This document shows positions 52,003 through 61,056 of a stretch of 64,000 nt of DNA, one piece after another (within the stretch, counting starts at the first letter, position 1; the number at the start of each line of letters is the position of its first letter). The stretch lies in NCBI RefSeq assembly GCF_043195105.1, contig NZ_JBAFWO010000012.1; one strand, given 5' to 3'. Origin of the DNA: NCEH01 sp002257205. Its GTDB lineage: Bacteria; Pseudomonadota; Alphaproteobacteria; Rhizobiales; Xanthobacteraceae. A program made the translations under genes and the position numbers. A model generated the notes under the pieces. It saw nothing but the letters and a program-made list of their open reading frames with translations. It searched no databases and was not told the DNA's origin.

Positions 52003-52218
52003 ACTCATCTCCTGCCATCCGCGCCGGGGCGCGGGCTTGTTTCGGTGAGGCGTCCGCCGCGCGCTGCCCGGTCGCTTTCCCCGAAGCGCCGGCGGCCGGC
52101 GAAAATGTCGGTTGCCTCCGTCCCCCCATGCTTTATTGCCCGCAGCCGCAAGACGCAACGTCGGCGACGTCACGGCGCCGGCACCGGCGCCCGCAGGACC
52201 TGCCGGCTGGAGGATGAA

Positions 52219-53814
52219 ATGATCCACGAGAGCACGCATGCCGGCCGCGGCATGGTGGCCGCCCCGCACGCTTTGGCGGTGGAAGCCGGCCGCGAAATCC
52301 TGCGGGAAGGCGGAAACGCCATCGAGGCGGCGATCGCCACCGCCGCCGCCATCGCCGTGGTCTATCCCCACATGAATCACCTCGGCGGCGACGGCTTCTG
52401 GCTGATCCGCGAGCCCTCGGGCCGCGTGCGCTATATCGAGGCGTGCGGCTTTGCCGGGGCGAAGGCGACGCAGGCTTTCTATCGCGAGCGGGAGTGCGAG
52501 ACGATTCCGCAGCGCGGGCCGCTCGCCGCGCTCACCGTGCCGGGGGCGGTCGGCGGCTGGGACCTGGCCTTGGAGGCGGCGCGCAGCTTCGGCGGCAAGC
52601 TCAGCCTCGCCCGCCTGCTGGAACCGGCGATCCTGCATGCCCGCAACGGCGTGCCGGTGACGTCATCGCAAGTGCGCCTGACCGCCGAGAAGGCGGGGGA
52701 GATGGGCGCATCCCCCGGCTTCGCCGAGACCTTCATGCCCGGCGGCAAGGTGCCGGAACTGGGGCAGGTGCTGGCCCAACGCACGCTCGGCGATACGCTG
52801 GAGCATCTGGCGCGCGCCGGGCTGGACGATTTCTATCGCGGCGACGTGGGGCGCGAGATCGCCTCCGACCTGGAGCGCATCGGCGCGCCGGTGACGCGGG
52901 CGGATCTCCTCGCCTATGGCGCGGTGGTGCGCGCCCCGCTGTCGCTGCAACTTGTCTGCGGTACGCTTTATAATGCGCCGCCGCCCACCCAGGGGCTGGC
53001 CTCGCTGCTGATTCTCGGCCTGTTCGAGCGGCTCGGCGTGACGCGGGGCGAGGGCTTCGCCCATGTGCATGGCCTGGTGGAGGCCACCAAGCGGGCGTTC
53101 CTGGTGCGCGACAAGGTGGTGTGCGACTTCGACCAGCTCAAACACGATCTTTCCGCTTTGCTTTCGCCCGCCGCGCTCGATGCGGACGCGGCGAAGATCG
53201 ACATGCATCGCGCCTTGCCCTGGCCGCAGCCGGCCCAGCCGGGCGATACCATCTGGCTCGGCGCGGCGGACAGCTCGGGCCTCGTGGTGTCCTATATCCA
53301 GTCGATCTTCTTCGAGTTCGGCTCCGGCTGCGTGCTGCCGGCGACCGGCGTGCTGATGCAGAATCGCGGCGCCAGCTTCTCACTGAACCCCAAGACGGTG
53401 AACCCGCTCCAGCCCGGCCGCCGGCCGTTCCACACGCTCAATCCCGCGCTGGCGGTGCTGCGCGACGGGCGCATCATGGCCTATGGCACCATGGGCGGGG
53501 AGGGCCAGCCGCAGACCCAGGCGGCGGTGTTCACCCGCCATGTGCTGTTCGGCGAAGGGCTGGGCGATGCGATCGCGGCGCCGCGCTGGCTGCTGGGCCG
53601 CACCTGGGGCTCGGTCACCACCAGCCTGCGGCTGGAATCGCGCTTCGATCCCGATCTGGTGCGCGACCTGGAGCGGGCCGGCCATGTGCTGGAGGTGCTG
53701 CCGGAGGCCTATAGCGACACCATGGGCCATGCCGGCGCGGTGATCCTCCATCCGCGCGGCCATCTGGAAGGCGCCCACGATCCGCGCGCCGACGGCGGCG
53801 CGGCGGGTATCTGA
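52219..53814 (+). CDS. Gamma-glutamyltransferase family protein (YwrD-like)
   Basis: The 531-residue N-terminal-nucleophile hydrolase-fold protein resembles YwrD-type relatives of gamma-glutamyltranspeptidase. Landmarks are MVAAPHALAVEAGREILREGGNAIEAAIA, HMNHLGGDGFW, and the maturation site region GDTIWLGAADSSGLVVSYIQS. The predicted nucleophile Thr in DTIWL is kept, but the usual Thr-Thr-His is Thr-Ile-Trp, so substrate handling may differ. NPALAVLRDGRIMAYGTMGGEGQPQ forms the C-terminal oxyanion and binding region. There is no signal peptide, so it is cytoplasmic. It would autocleave into two subunits if active. Confidence 0.9.
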   Translation: MIHESTHAGRGMVAAPHALAVEAGREILREGGNAIEAAIATAAAIAVVYPHMNHLGGDGFWLIREPSGRVRYIEACGFAGAKATQAFYRERECETIPQRGPLAALTVPGAVGGWDLALEAARSFGGKLSLARLLEPAILHARNGVPVTSSQVRLTAEKAGEMGASPGFAETFMPGGKVPELGQVLAQRTLGDTLEHLARAGLDDFYRGDVGREIASDLERIGAPVTRADLLAYGAVVRAPLSLQLVCGTLYNAPPPTQGLASLLILGLFERLGVTRGEGFAHVHGLVEATKRAFLVRDKVVCDFDQLKHDLSALLSPAALDADAAKIDMHRALPWPQPAQPGDTIWLGAADSSGLVVSYIQSIFFEFGSGCVLPATGVLMQNRGASFSLNPKTVNPLQPGRRPFHTLNPALAVLRDGRIMAYGTMGGEGQPQTQAAVFTRHVLFGEGLGDAIAAPRWLLGRTWGSVTTSLRLESRFDPDLVRDLERAGHVLEVLPEAYSDTMGHAGAVILHPRGHLEGAHDPRADGGAAGI

Positions 53815-54112
53815 GGCGCTTGCGGCGCGATCTCGATCCACCCGGCGGGGAGGGCGTGCCGGATCGCGGGCGCCCCTGCTGCGACCCCTGCCGCCACGCC
53901 TTCGGCGCGAGATGGAGCGCGGATTTGCGAGGTGGGGCGGGGGCGAACCAACGGCCGTCCGCATAAGTCACGCTGGGGCCTGCGCTTATTTTCGCACCAA
54001 AAGCCGAGCTTGCCAGCCGGGCCGAGTGGCGGCAATGTCTGCCCGGAAGACGCCCGGCGGATGTAGGATGGGGTATCATCTCACCAGGCAGCAAGACACG
54101 GGAAGTTTCAGG

Positions 54113-54823
54113 ATGATGATGGACGCTCGGAACGCCGATGTCGGCACGGGGAACGCGCGCGCTGCGCTCGGGCGCGGGGCGGGGCTTCTTACCCGTCGGT
54201 CGTTTCTCGCCGGCTCTGCCGTCAGCCTCGGCGCGCTGGCGCTGGCCGGTTGCTCGACCACCGACTATATGAGCGTCGCCGAGGCGCAGAAGGTCTACGG
54301 GCCGCTGCCCAATGAGAAATTTCCGATCCCGGCGGTCGATGTCGCCAAGGTCAATCCGAAATATTTCCGCAAGACCGTTCCCTACGAGACCAAGGAAGCG
54401 GTCGGCACGATCATCGTCGACCCCAGCAATTACTACGTCTATCGTGTCGAGGACGACGGGAAGGCCACCCGCTATGGCGCCAATGTCGGCCGCGCCGGCT
54501 TCCTGTGGAACGGCGACGCCTATGTCGGGCGCAAGAGCGAATGGGCGACCTGGACGCCGCCCAAGGAGATGATCAAGCGCCAGCCGGAAGCGGCCAAATG
54601 GGCCAACGGCATGCCGGGCGGCCTCGACAACCCGCTCGGCGCCCGCACGCTTCATCTCTATCAGAACGGCGTCTACACGCTGTACACGATCTATGCGTCC
54701 AGCGATCCGGAGTCGATCGGCTCCGGCGTCACGAGCGGCTGCGTCGGCCTGCTCAGCCAGGACATGATCGAATTGTATGACCGCACGCCGGTCAAGACCA
54801 AGGTGGTCGTGCTGCCGGCCTGA
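54113..54823 (+). CDS. L,D-transpeptidase (YkuD) lipoprotein-like
   Basis: The start at 54113 gives 236 residues with a twin-arginine/lipobox-like export signal (TRRSFLAGSAVSLGALALAGC). The YkuD domain (about 85-230) shows VDPSNYYVYRVEDDGKATRYGANVG, HLYQNGVYTLYTIY and the catalytic Cys in SGVTSGCVGLLSQD. It would form 3-3 cross-links or attach proteins to peptidoglycan in the periplasm. The longer upstream ORF part is not coding in character. Its stop codon lies at the edge of MITE copy 4. Confidence 0.9.
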   Translation: MMMDARNADVGTGNARAALGRGAGLLTRRSFLAGSAVSLGALALAGCSTTDYMSVAEAQKVYGPLPNEKFPIPAVDVAKVNPKYFRKTVPYETKEAVGTIIVDPSNYYVYRVEDDGKATRYGANVGRAGFLWNGDAYVGRKSEWATWTPPKEMIKRQPEAAKWANGMPGGLDNPLGARTLHLYQNGVYTLYTIYASSDPESIGSGVTSGCVGLLSQDMIELYDRTPVKTKVVVLPA

Positions 54824-55059
54824 GGGCCGATGGCCTTTCATGGCTTGACGCCGTTGCAGCAGAATATCGTCATGCACGGGCTCGTCCCGTGCATCCACGC
54901 GGCACTGCCGGCATCAGATTTTCAAGGCCCGCGCGGTCGGCCCGGCGTGGATGGCCGGGACAGGCCCGGCCACGACGACCGGTGACAGAAAGACATTTGC
55001 GGCACCTGCCGCCCGGCGCCTCGACGATCCGCCACGCCGCTGAATGTCGATCCGCCTAG
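54820..55059 (-). mobile_element. MITE-like element, full-length copy 4 (inverted)
   Basis: Both halves of the element are present, in the opposite orientation to copy 1. The right-type end starts near the preceding gene's TGA, with GGCTTGACGCCGTTGCA in common with copy 1. The left-type end finishes TGAATGTCGATCCGCCTAG. It is about 240 bp long and non-coding. The sequence between is partly diverged but keeps the central hairpin region. Confidence 0.7.
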
Positions 55060-55072
55060 CGCCATGCCGACA

Positions 55073-55095
55073 TAAACGGTTTCGCGCGAAACCGC
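55073..55095 (-). terminator. Terminator downstream of ilvA
   Basis: CGGTTTCGCGCGAAACCG (55077-55094) is a perfect 18-bp palindrome immediately after the ilvA stop, followed on the minus strand by TTTATG. It is a short but convincing intrinsic-terminator-like hairpin. Confidence 0.6.
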
Positions 55096-56613
55096 CTATC
55101 CGGCCAGGAACTGGCGATAGGCGGGATTGGAGGTTTCGTCCCAATAGGGATAGCCGAGGCTCTCCAGCCATTGGGTGAACCGCGTCAGCGTGTCCGGCGC
55201 CACCTGGATTCCCGCGAGAACGCGGCCGTGGTCGGCGCCGTGATTGCGATAATGGAACAGCGAGATGTTCCATTCCGGTGCAAGGCTCTCCAGGAAGCGC
55301 GACAGGGCACCCGGCCGCTCGGGGAATTCGAAGCGATAGATGAGCTCGTTGTCCAGCCCTGGCACGCGGCCGCCCACCATGTAGCGCACATGCACCTTCG
55401 CCATCTCGTTGTCGCTGAGGTCCATCACCTCATAGCCGGCGCCGCGCAGCAGGGCGATGACCTCCTGCTTCTCCTTCTCGCCGCGCGCAAGCCCGATGCC
55501 GACGAAGATGCGCGCCGGTGAATCCGGGCCGGCGAAGCGATAATTGAACTCGGTGATGGAGCGCGTGCCGAGGGTGCGGATGAACTGGCGATAGCTGCCG
55601 GGGGTCTCGGGGATGGTCACGGCCAGCAAGGCTTCCCGATGCTCGCCCACTTCCGCCCGCTCGGCGATGGTGCGCAGGCGGTCGAAATTGAGATTGGCGC
55701 CGCTGTTGATGGCGATGAGGCTGCCGGTGCGCGCCCCGCCGCGCTCCACATAAGCCTTCAGGCCGGCGAGGCTGAGCGCGCCCGAGGGCTCCGCGATCAT
55801 CCGCGTATCGTCGAATATGTCCTTGATGGCGGCGCAGATGGCGTCGGTGTCGGCGGTGATGACTTCGTCGAGGAATTCCCGGCAGAGGCGGAACGTCTCC
55901 CGGCCGACCTGGCGCACCGCCACGCCATCGGCGAACAGGCCCACCTGGTCGAGCATGACCAGTTCGCCGGCGGCGAGCGCCGCTTTCATGCTGGCCGCAT
56001 CCGTCGGCTCGACGCCGATGACCTTGGTGGACGGGCTGAGGAACTTCACGAAGGCGGCAACGCCAGCAGCCAGCCCGCCGCCGCCGATCGGCACGAAGAT
56101 CGCCTCGATGGGATCGGGGTGCTGGCGCAGGATCTCCATGCCCAGGGTGCCCTGGCCGGCGATCACGTCCGGATCGTCGAACGGATGGATGAAGGTCAGG
56201 TCCCGCTCGGCCTGGATTTCCTTGGCCTTGAGCTGCGCCTCGTCGAACGCGTCGCCGTGCAGCACGACGGTTCCGCCGAGCCGCTTCACCGCTTCGATCT
56301 TGATGCTCGGCGTCGTGCGCGGCATCACGATGATCGCATCGACGCCGAGCTTTTTCGCCGCCAGCGCGACGCCCTGCGCATGATTGCCGGCCGAAGCGCA
56401 AATTACGCCCCGGTCGAGCACCGCGCGCGGCAATCGCACCAGCTTGTTGTAGGCGCCGCGCAATTTGAACGAGAAGACCGGCTGCAGATCCTCGCGCTTG
56501 AGATGCACCTGCGCGCCCAGCCGCTCGGACAGGCGCGGCATCAGATCGAGCGGGCTTTCTATGGCGACGTCATAGACGCGGGCGGACAGGATACGCTGGA
56601 CGTAATCATTCAT
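55096..56613 (-). CDS. ilvA: Threonine ammonia-lyase, biosynthetic type
   Basis: IlvA deaminates L-threonine to 2-oxobutanoate in isoleucine synthesis. The 505-residue form from the ATG at 56613 has the PLP-Lys motif VFSFKLRGAYNK, SAGNHAQGVALAA, the glycine loop GGGGLAAGVA, and two ACT-like regulatory domains in the last 170 residues (LLAVTIPETPGSYRQFI and YRFEFPERPGALSRFL), so feedback by isoleucine is expected. An in-frame ATG at 56727 with GGAG 5 bases upstream would add 38 residues. The unusual choice of starts leaves the N-terminus open. Confidence 0.94.
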   Translation of the reverse strand: MNDYVQRILSARVYDVAIESPLDLMPRLSERLGAQVHLKREDLQPVFSFKLRGAYNKLVRLPRAVLDRGVICASAGNHAQGVALAAKKLGVDAIIVMPRTTPSIKIEAVKRLGGTVVLHGDAFDEAQLKAKEIQAERDLTFIHPFDDPDVIAGQGTLGMEILRQHPDPIEAIFVPIGGGGLAAGVAAFVKFLSPSTKVIGVEPTDAASMKAALAAGELVMLDQVGLFADGVAVRQVGRETFRLCREFLDEVITADTDAICAAIKDIFDDTRMIAEPSGALSLAGLKAYVERGGARTGSLIAINSGANLNFDRLRTIAERAEVGEHREALLAVTIPETPGSYRQFIRTLGTRSITEFNYRFAGPDSPARIFVGIGLARGEKEKQEVIALLRGAGYEVMDLSDNEMAKVHVRYMVGGRVPGLDNELIYRFEFPERPGALSRFLESLAPEWNISLFHYRNHGADHGRVLAGIQVAPDTLTRFTQWLESLGYPYWDETSNPAYRQFLAG

Positions 56614-57129
56614 GGACACTGCGGAAGGCTCCATCGCAGGCAGCACAGCGTGCGCCACACGCGCGGGCCTTATAGGCATTGGCAGCCATCTTGGCCAGCT
56701 TGGCGCCTCCCCGTGGGTGACCTTCATAACATCTCCAGGAAAGCCGCGCGGCAGGCGAGGTGGCAGACAATCCGACATGCGACGCCGCCGAGCCGGCTCC
56801 GGCGGATGAAGCGTTGCACGATGTCTTGTGCGGGCCGTAATCCTTCGACGCATCCTTCCATTGCAAGCCATCGCGGAACACAGAGACGATCCCGCCGCCA
56901 CCCGCCGGTCATCGACCCGCGGCACGGCGTGGGACAGGGGAAAGAACGGCGAGATGCGCGCCATCTGCGGTTCGCTCCGCAGGAACAAATCGCTTATGCC
57001 AGCCTCGTCGCCGGAGGCTGTTAATCGCAGATCGAGCCCGATAATAGGTCCTGAGCCTCGATACAGCGCCGCTCCATGTCGGTCGCTATCGGCATCGGCA
57101 GCAGCGGAAATTGACACAGGAAAATCTCA
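56614..57129. other. Intergenic region upstream of ilvA and cluster C
   Basis: About 515 bp between divergent genes. An open frame continues ilvA upstream but looks non-coding. I see no repeat of the families above, no RNA gene and no clear attenuator peptide. Only the operator palindrome at its right end stands out. Confidence 0.5.
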
Positions 57130-57143
57130 TGTTACATGTAACA
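57130..57143. promoter_or_regulatory. Putative GntR operator for cluster C
   Basis: TGTTACATGTAACA is a perfect 14-bp palindrome 14 bp before the HAD gene start. Its GT-N8-AC arrangement fits FCD-type GntR operators. The regulator gene at the end of the cluster is the likely partner. Confidence 0.6.
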
Positions 57144-57157
57144 CGTAGGAGATGCCC

Positions 57158-57799
57158 ATGACGGATTTTGCTGAGGCGGCGCACGCCACCCGTTACGAGG
57201 CGGTCGTGTTCGACCTGTTGACTGCTCTCATCGATTCCTGGTCGTTGTGGAACGACATCGCCGCCTCTCCCGAGGACGGCCTTGCCTGGCGCCGCAAATA
57301 TCTCGAGCTGACCTATGGCTGCGGGATCTACCGGGCCTATGAGGACATCGTCCGCGACGCGGCCCTTGCCGCCGGCTTCCCCGGCCATTGGGCCGATGAC
57401 CTGGCAGCCCGCCAGGGCGAACTGAAGCCTTGGCCCGAGGCGCAGGGTGTCCTCGCCGCCCTCGGCCAGAAAGTGCCGCTCGGCATCGCTACAAACTGTT
57501 CGCGCGCTCTCGGCGCCGTCGCAGTGTCCCGTACCGGCATTGATTTTGCCGCCGTCGTGACCGCCGAGGATGCGGGCTATTACAAGCCTCGACCTGAGCC
57601 CTACCGAGCTGTGCTGGAGAAGCTCGGCACCGATCCGAAGAAGACGCTGTTCGTGGCAGGCTCGGCCTCCGACGTGCCGGGCGCCAAGGGCGTTGGGATG
57701 ACAGTCTACTGGCACAACCGCATCGGCTTGAGGCCCGTGGACGGCGTCCGCCCGGAATATGTCGCCGATTCCCTCGAGCCTCTCCTGCGGCTGGTGTGA
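57158..57799 (+). CDS. HAD-superfamily protein, haloacid dehalogenase type II-like
   Basis: The ATG at 57158 (AGGAG 6 bases upstream) gives 213 residues. Motif I is VVFDLLTALIDSW: the nucleophile Asp is kept, but the second Asp required in phosphatases is Leu, as in 2-haloacid dehalogenases. Motif II ATNCSR, motif III Lys in YYKPRPEPY, and FVAGSASDVPGAKGVGMTVYWHNR follow the dehalogenase pattern. The cap helices are short. It begins the cluster C operon, 1 bp before the PLP enzyme gene. True dehalogenation is possible but not required by the family. Confidence 0.82.
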   Translation: MTDFAEAAHATRYEAVVFDLLTALIDSWSLWNDIAASPEDGLAWRRKYLELTYGCGIYRAYEDIVRDAALAAGFPGHWADDLAARQGELKPWPEAQGVLAALGQKVPLGIATNCSRALGAVAVSRTGIDFAAVVTAEDAGYYKPRPEPYRAVLEKLGTDPKKTLFVAGSASDVPGAKGVGMTVYWHNRIGLRPVDGVRPEYVADSLEPLLRLV

Positions 57800-57800
57800 G

Positions 57801-58955
57801 ATGGATACCCGCGACGTCCCTCTTCCGCTTCTTCTGAGCGAGATCGAAACCCCGGCGCTCCTTCTGGACCGGGCCCGGCTGGAAGCCAATGCGGCCCGCA
57901 TGCGGACGCGCTGCGCGGCGCTCGGCGTGCGCCTGCGCCCACACCTGAAAACCGCCAAGTCGATCAATGTGGCGTGCGTGGCGCTCGCCGACGGCGCGCC
58001 CTGCCTCACCGTCTCGACCCTGAAGGAGGCGGAATATCTCGCGGCCGCCGGCTATGCCGATATCCTCTACGCCACCGCGATCGCGCCTCAGAAGCTCGCC
58101 CACGCGGCGCGCATCCAGGCGGGCGGCGCGGATCTCCTTCTGGTGGCCGACAGCTTGGCCGTGGTCGAAGCTGCGGAGGGCTTCTGTGCCCGGTCCGGCA
58201 CGATCCTCTCCTTCTTGGTGGAGATCGACTGCGGCGAGCACCGCAGCGGCCTCCTGCCCGATCAGCCGGAGGTGGTGGAGCTTGCACGTGCCATCGCTGA
58301 CGCGCCGCATCTGAGGTTCCGGGGCGTGATGACCCATGCGGGCCATTCCTATGCCAGCGATAAGATCGCGGACGTTGTTCGCACCGCCGCCGCCGAACGC
58401 GACGCCGCGGTGAAAGCGGCGGAGGCGATCCGCGCCGCGGGCATTCCGGTGGAGATCGTTAGCGTCGGCTCGACGCCAACGGTGCTCCATGCGGACCATC
58501 TCCATGGTGTCACCGAGGTGCGGTGCGGCATCTACATGTTCTGGGATCTCGCCCAGGTCTCGCGGCACATATGCGGTCTCGACGACATCGCGGTTTCGGT
58601 GCTCGCCACCGTGATCGGCCATAACCGTGCCGCGCGAGCGCTGATCCTCGATGCCGGCGCGCTCGCTCTCAGCAAGGATCTCGGCGCCAACACGTTCCTG
58701 CCGGATGTTCGCTACGGCTATGTCTGCGATGCCGCGACCGGTCAGCGCCTCGGCGCGCTCAGTGTCGCTTCGGTGCACCAGGAGCACGGCCATGTGCCGG
58801 TGGAGGACCCGGCCTGGTTCGACCGACTCCCCGTCGGCGCGACGGTAAGGATCCTGCCCAATCACGCTTGCCTGACCTGTGCGGCCTACGACCGTTACGA
58901 GGTGGTCGAGCAGGGAATTGTCACGGGCCGTTGGCCGCGCATCAGCGGCTGGTGA
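57801..58955 (+). CDS. DSD1/D-threonine aldolase-like PLP enzyme (alanine racemase N-domain)
   Basis: The 384-residue fold-type III PLP enzyme has IETPALLLDRARLEANAARM, the PLP-Lys in RPHLKTAKS, GVMTHAGHSY, GSTPTV and the metal site PNHACLTC near the C-terminus (His and Cys ligands in eukaryotic D-serine dehydratase). Relatives act as D-serine or D-threo-3-hydroxyaspartate dehydratases or D-threonine aldolases. The cluster therefore probably handles a D- or beta-hydroxy-amino acid. The gene starts 1 bp after the HAD stop. Confidence 0.88.
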   Translation: MDTRDVPLPLLLSEIETPALLLDRARLEANAARMRTRCAALGVRLRPHLKTAKSINVACVALADGAPCLTVSTLKEAEYLAAAGYADILYATAIAPQKLAHAARIQAGGADLLLVADSLAVVEAAEGFCARSGTILSFLVEIDCGEHRSGLLPDQPEVVELARAIADAPHLRFRGVMTHAGHSYASDKIADVVRTAAAERDAAVKAAEAIRAAGIPVEIVSVGSTPTVLHADHLHGVTEVRCGIYMFWDLAQVSRHICGLDDIAVSVLATVIGHNRAARALILDAGALALSKDLGANTFLPDVRYGYVCDAATGQRLGALSVASVHQEHGHVPVEDPAWFDRLPVGATVRILPNHACLTCAAYDRYEVVEQGIVTGRWPRISGW

Positions 58956-58966
58956 GAGGACGACCA

Positions 58967-59344
58967 ATGCAGACGCTGACACGGGTGATGACCCTCGCCG
59001 CCCCGCGCCCCGGCGGCCATTACGAGCAAGCGATCGTCGCCGGAAACACGGTCTTTGTCTCTGGCCAGCTCGGTGTGCTGCGCGGCGAGGACCCAACCCG
59101 CCCGCTCCGCGCGCAGACCCTGTTCGCGCTCGCCAACATGGAGGCGGTGCTGATCGCTTCCGGCTGCGACCGCAGCCGCGTCGTGAAGACCACGGTCTAT
59201 GTCTCGGACATCGCCGATTGGGACGAAGTGAATGCCGCCTATGCCGATTTCTTCGGCCACCACAGGCCGGCGCGCTCCGTGGTGCCCGCAGGTCTCCTGC
59301 ATTTCGGCGCAAAGCTGGAGATCGAGGCCATCGCGGTCATCTGA
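58967..59344 (+). CDS. RidA/YjgF-family protein
   Basis: The 125-residue protein has the Rid fold with AIVAGNTVFVSGQLGV, QTLFALANMEAVLIASGCDRSRVVKTTVYVSD and RPARSVVPAG...KLEIEAIAVI. Archetypal RidA has an Arg (position 105) that binds the carboxylate of 2-aminoacrylate; aligned by the EIEAIAV end, that position is Leu here. It is thus likely a non-canonical Rid protein acting on an imine or other product of the neighbouring PLP enzyme. The gene lies 11 bp after it. Confidence 0.88.
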   Translation: MQTLTRVMTLAAPRPGGHYEQAIVAGNTVFVSGQLGVLRGEDPTRPLRAQTLFALANMEAVLIASGCDRSRVVKTTVYVSDIADWDEVNAAYADFFGHHRPARSVVPAGLLHFGAKLEIEAIAVI

Positions 59345-59405
59345 ACAAGACGGAACCGGATCCCAGAATTCGGGAAACAGTAAAAACCAGAACGGGAATG
59401 AGCAT

Positions 59406-60209
59406 ATGAAACAGCTTCAGGCGCGGGCCCTCCCGGCCGCGGCGGAGCCCATGCTGTCCGTGCAGGGGCTGCATCTGGGCTATCGAACCGGGGCCGTCAC
59501 GGTCACGGCGGTAAAAGACGTGGACTTCACCGTCGGGCGGGGCGAGACGGCGATCCTTCTCGGCCCCTCGGGCTGCGGCAAGTCCACAATACTGAAGGCG
59601 GTGGCCGGCTTCCTGAAGCCGCTCCAGGGCACCTTCACGGTGGCGGACCGAAGCGTCTCCAAGCCCGGTCCCGACCGGGCCGTCGTGTTCCAGGAATTTG
59701 ACCAGCTCTTTCCCTGGCGCACGGTGCTCGACAACATCGCCTATCCCCAGCGCCGCATCGGACGCAGCCGAGCGGCGGCGGACGCCCGGGCCCGCGACCT
59801 GCTCAAGCTCATGAAGCTGGAGCATGCTGCGGATCGCTTCCCCCACCAGCTGTCCGGCGGGATGAAGCAGCGGGTCGCCATCGCCCGCGCCCTCGCCCTC
59901 GACCCGGCGATGCTGCTCATGGACGAGCCGTTCGGCGCCCTCGATCCCCAGACCAGGCTGCGCCTGCAGCTGGAGTTGATGGAGATCGTCCAGCGCTCCA
60001 AGGCCACGGTCCTGTTCGTCACCCATTCCATCGCCGAGGCGGTGCTGCTGGGAGACGACATCATCATCCTGGAAGGCCAGCCCTCCGGAATCCGGGAAAT
60101 CGTCGATGCACGCGCGGCGCGGGAGCCTTCCTCTCCGCTGGCGCTGGAAATCGGCCGCCATGTGGCGGGCGTGATGGGAGAAGGAGCAAGCCATGTCCAT
60201 GGCGACTGA
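59406..60209 (+). CDS. NitT/TauT-type ABC transporter ATPase
   Basis: The 267-residue ATPase has Walker A GPSGCGKST, Q-loop VVFQEFDQLFPW, signature LSGGMKQRVAIARAL and Walker B LLMDEPFGALDPQTR, as in TauB/SsuB. It overlaps the permease gene by 17 bp. The type serves sulfonate, nitrate, taurine, thiamine-precursor and aromatic-acid importers; the neighbours point to an amino-acid derivative. Confidence 0.92.
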   Translation: MKQLQARALPAAAEPMLSVQGLHLGYRTGAVTVTAVKDVDFTVGRGETAILLGPSGCGKSTILKAVAGFLKPLQGTFTVADRSVSKPGPDRAVVFQEFDQLFPWRTVLDNIAYPQRRIGRSRAAADARARDLLKLMKLEHAADRFPHQLSGGMKQRVAIARALALDPAMLLMDEPFGALDPQTRLRLQLELMEIVQRSKATVLFVTHSIAEAVLLGDDIIILEGQPSGIREIVDARAAREPSSPLALEIGRHVAGVMGEGASHVHGD

Positions 60210-61044
60210 TGCCACACCCTCCCGCGGGCCCTTCGCCGGGCTGCGCTGGGCCATCTTGCCCGTCGGCCTGCGCCGGGCGTTGCAATTCCTCATGATCATC
60301 GCGGCATGGGAGATCTACACCCGCTATTCCGGCGTCGACCCGCTGGTGTTTCCCCCGCCCGCTCAAGTCGCGGAAGCGCTGGTGGAGGGCTGGAGCTCGG
60401 GGCGCCTCGCCCAGGCGACGCTCACCACGTTGGAGCTGCTCGCCATCTCGCTCGGCATCGGCATGACGCTCGCCGTGGTCTTCACGGTGCTCGCGCGGGT
60501 CTCCACCTTCGCGGACGATGCGGTGGAACTGCTCACCTCCATGCTCAACCCGCTGCCCTCCGTGGCCATGCTGCCGATCGCGCTGATCTGGTTTGGGCTC
60601 AATGTGAATGCCCTCATCTTCGTGGTGGTGAACGCGGTGCTGTGGCCTGTGACACTCGCCCTTTCCACCGGCTTCCGGACCGTGAACCAGACGCTGGTCA
60701 ATGTGGGTCGCAATATCGGGCTGAACTGGTGGCGGATGATCACGGACGTCCTGTTCCCGGCAGCGCTGCCTCATACCATGACCGGCATCAAGACCGGGCT
60801 CGGCTACGGCTGGCGCACCATCATCGCCGCCGAGCTCGTGTTCGGGGTTTCGGGCGCGAAGAGCGGGCTTGGTAACTTCCTGAACGATGCCCGCTATTTC
60901 CTGCGTACCGACGAGGTCTTCGCCGGGATCATATCGGTGGCGCTCATCGGCATCGTCCTGGAGATCGCGCTCGCCGCTGTCGAGCGCCGCACCATCGTGC
61001 GCTGGGGCATGAAGCAACAATCTTCCACAGAGACCGCCAAATAA
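60193..61044 (+). CDS. NitT/TauT-type ABC transporter permease
   Basis: The 283-residue permease has six TM helices and the EAA loop in NVGRNIGLNWWRMITDVLFPAALPHTMTGIKTGLGYGWRTIIAAELVFG. It overlaps the ATPase gene and is followed 12 bp later by the binding-protein gene, so the three form one importer. Confidence 0.92.
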   Translation: MSMATDATPSRGPFAGLRWAILPVGLRRALQFLMIIAAWEIYTRYSGVDPLVFPPPAQVAEALVEGWSSGRLAQATLTTLELLAISLGIGMTLAVVFTVLARVSTFADDAVELLTSMLNPLPSVAMLPIALIWFGLNVNALIFVVVNAVLWPVTLALSTGFRTVNQTLVNVGRNIGLNWWRMITDVLFPAALPHTMTGIKTGLGYGWRTIIAAELVFGVSGAKSGLGNFLNDARYFLRTDEVFAGIISVALIGIVLEIALAAVERRTIVRWGMKQQSSTETAK

Positions 61045-61056
61045 GGGAGCAAGCCC

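Noticed and set aside
56614..57117. The 673-codon ORF extending ilvA upstream
   Set aside because: Residues before the likely ATGs lack homology to threonine deaminases and look like non-coding translation; only starts at 56613 or 56727 are reasonable.
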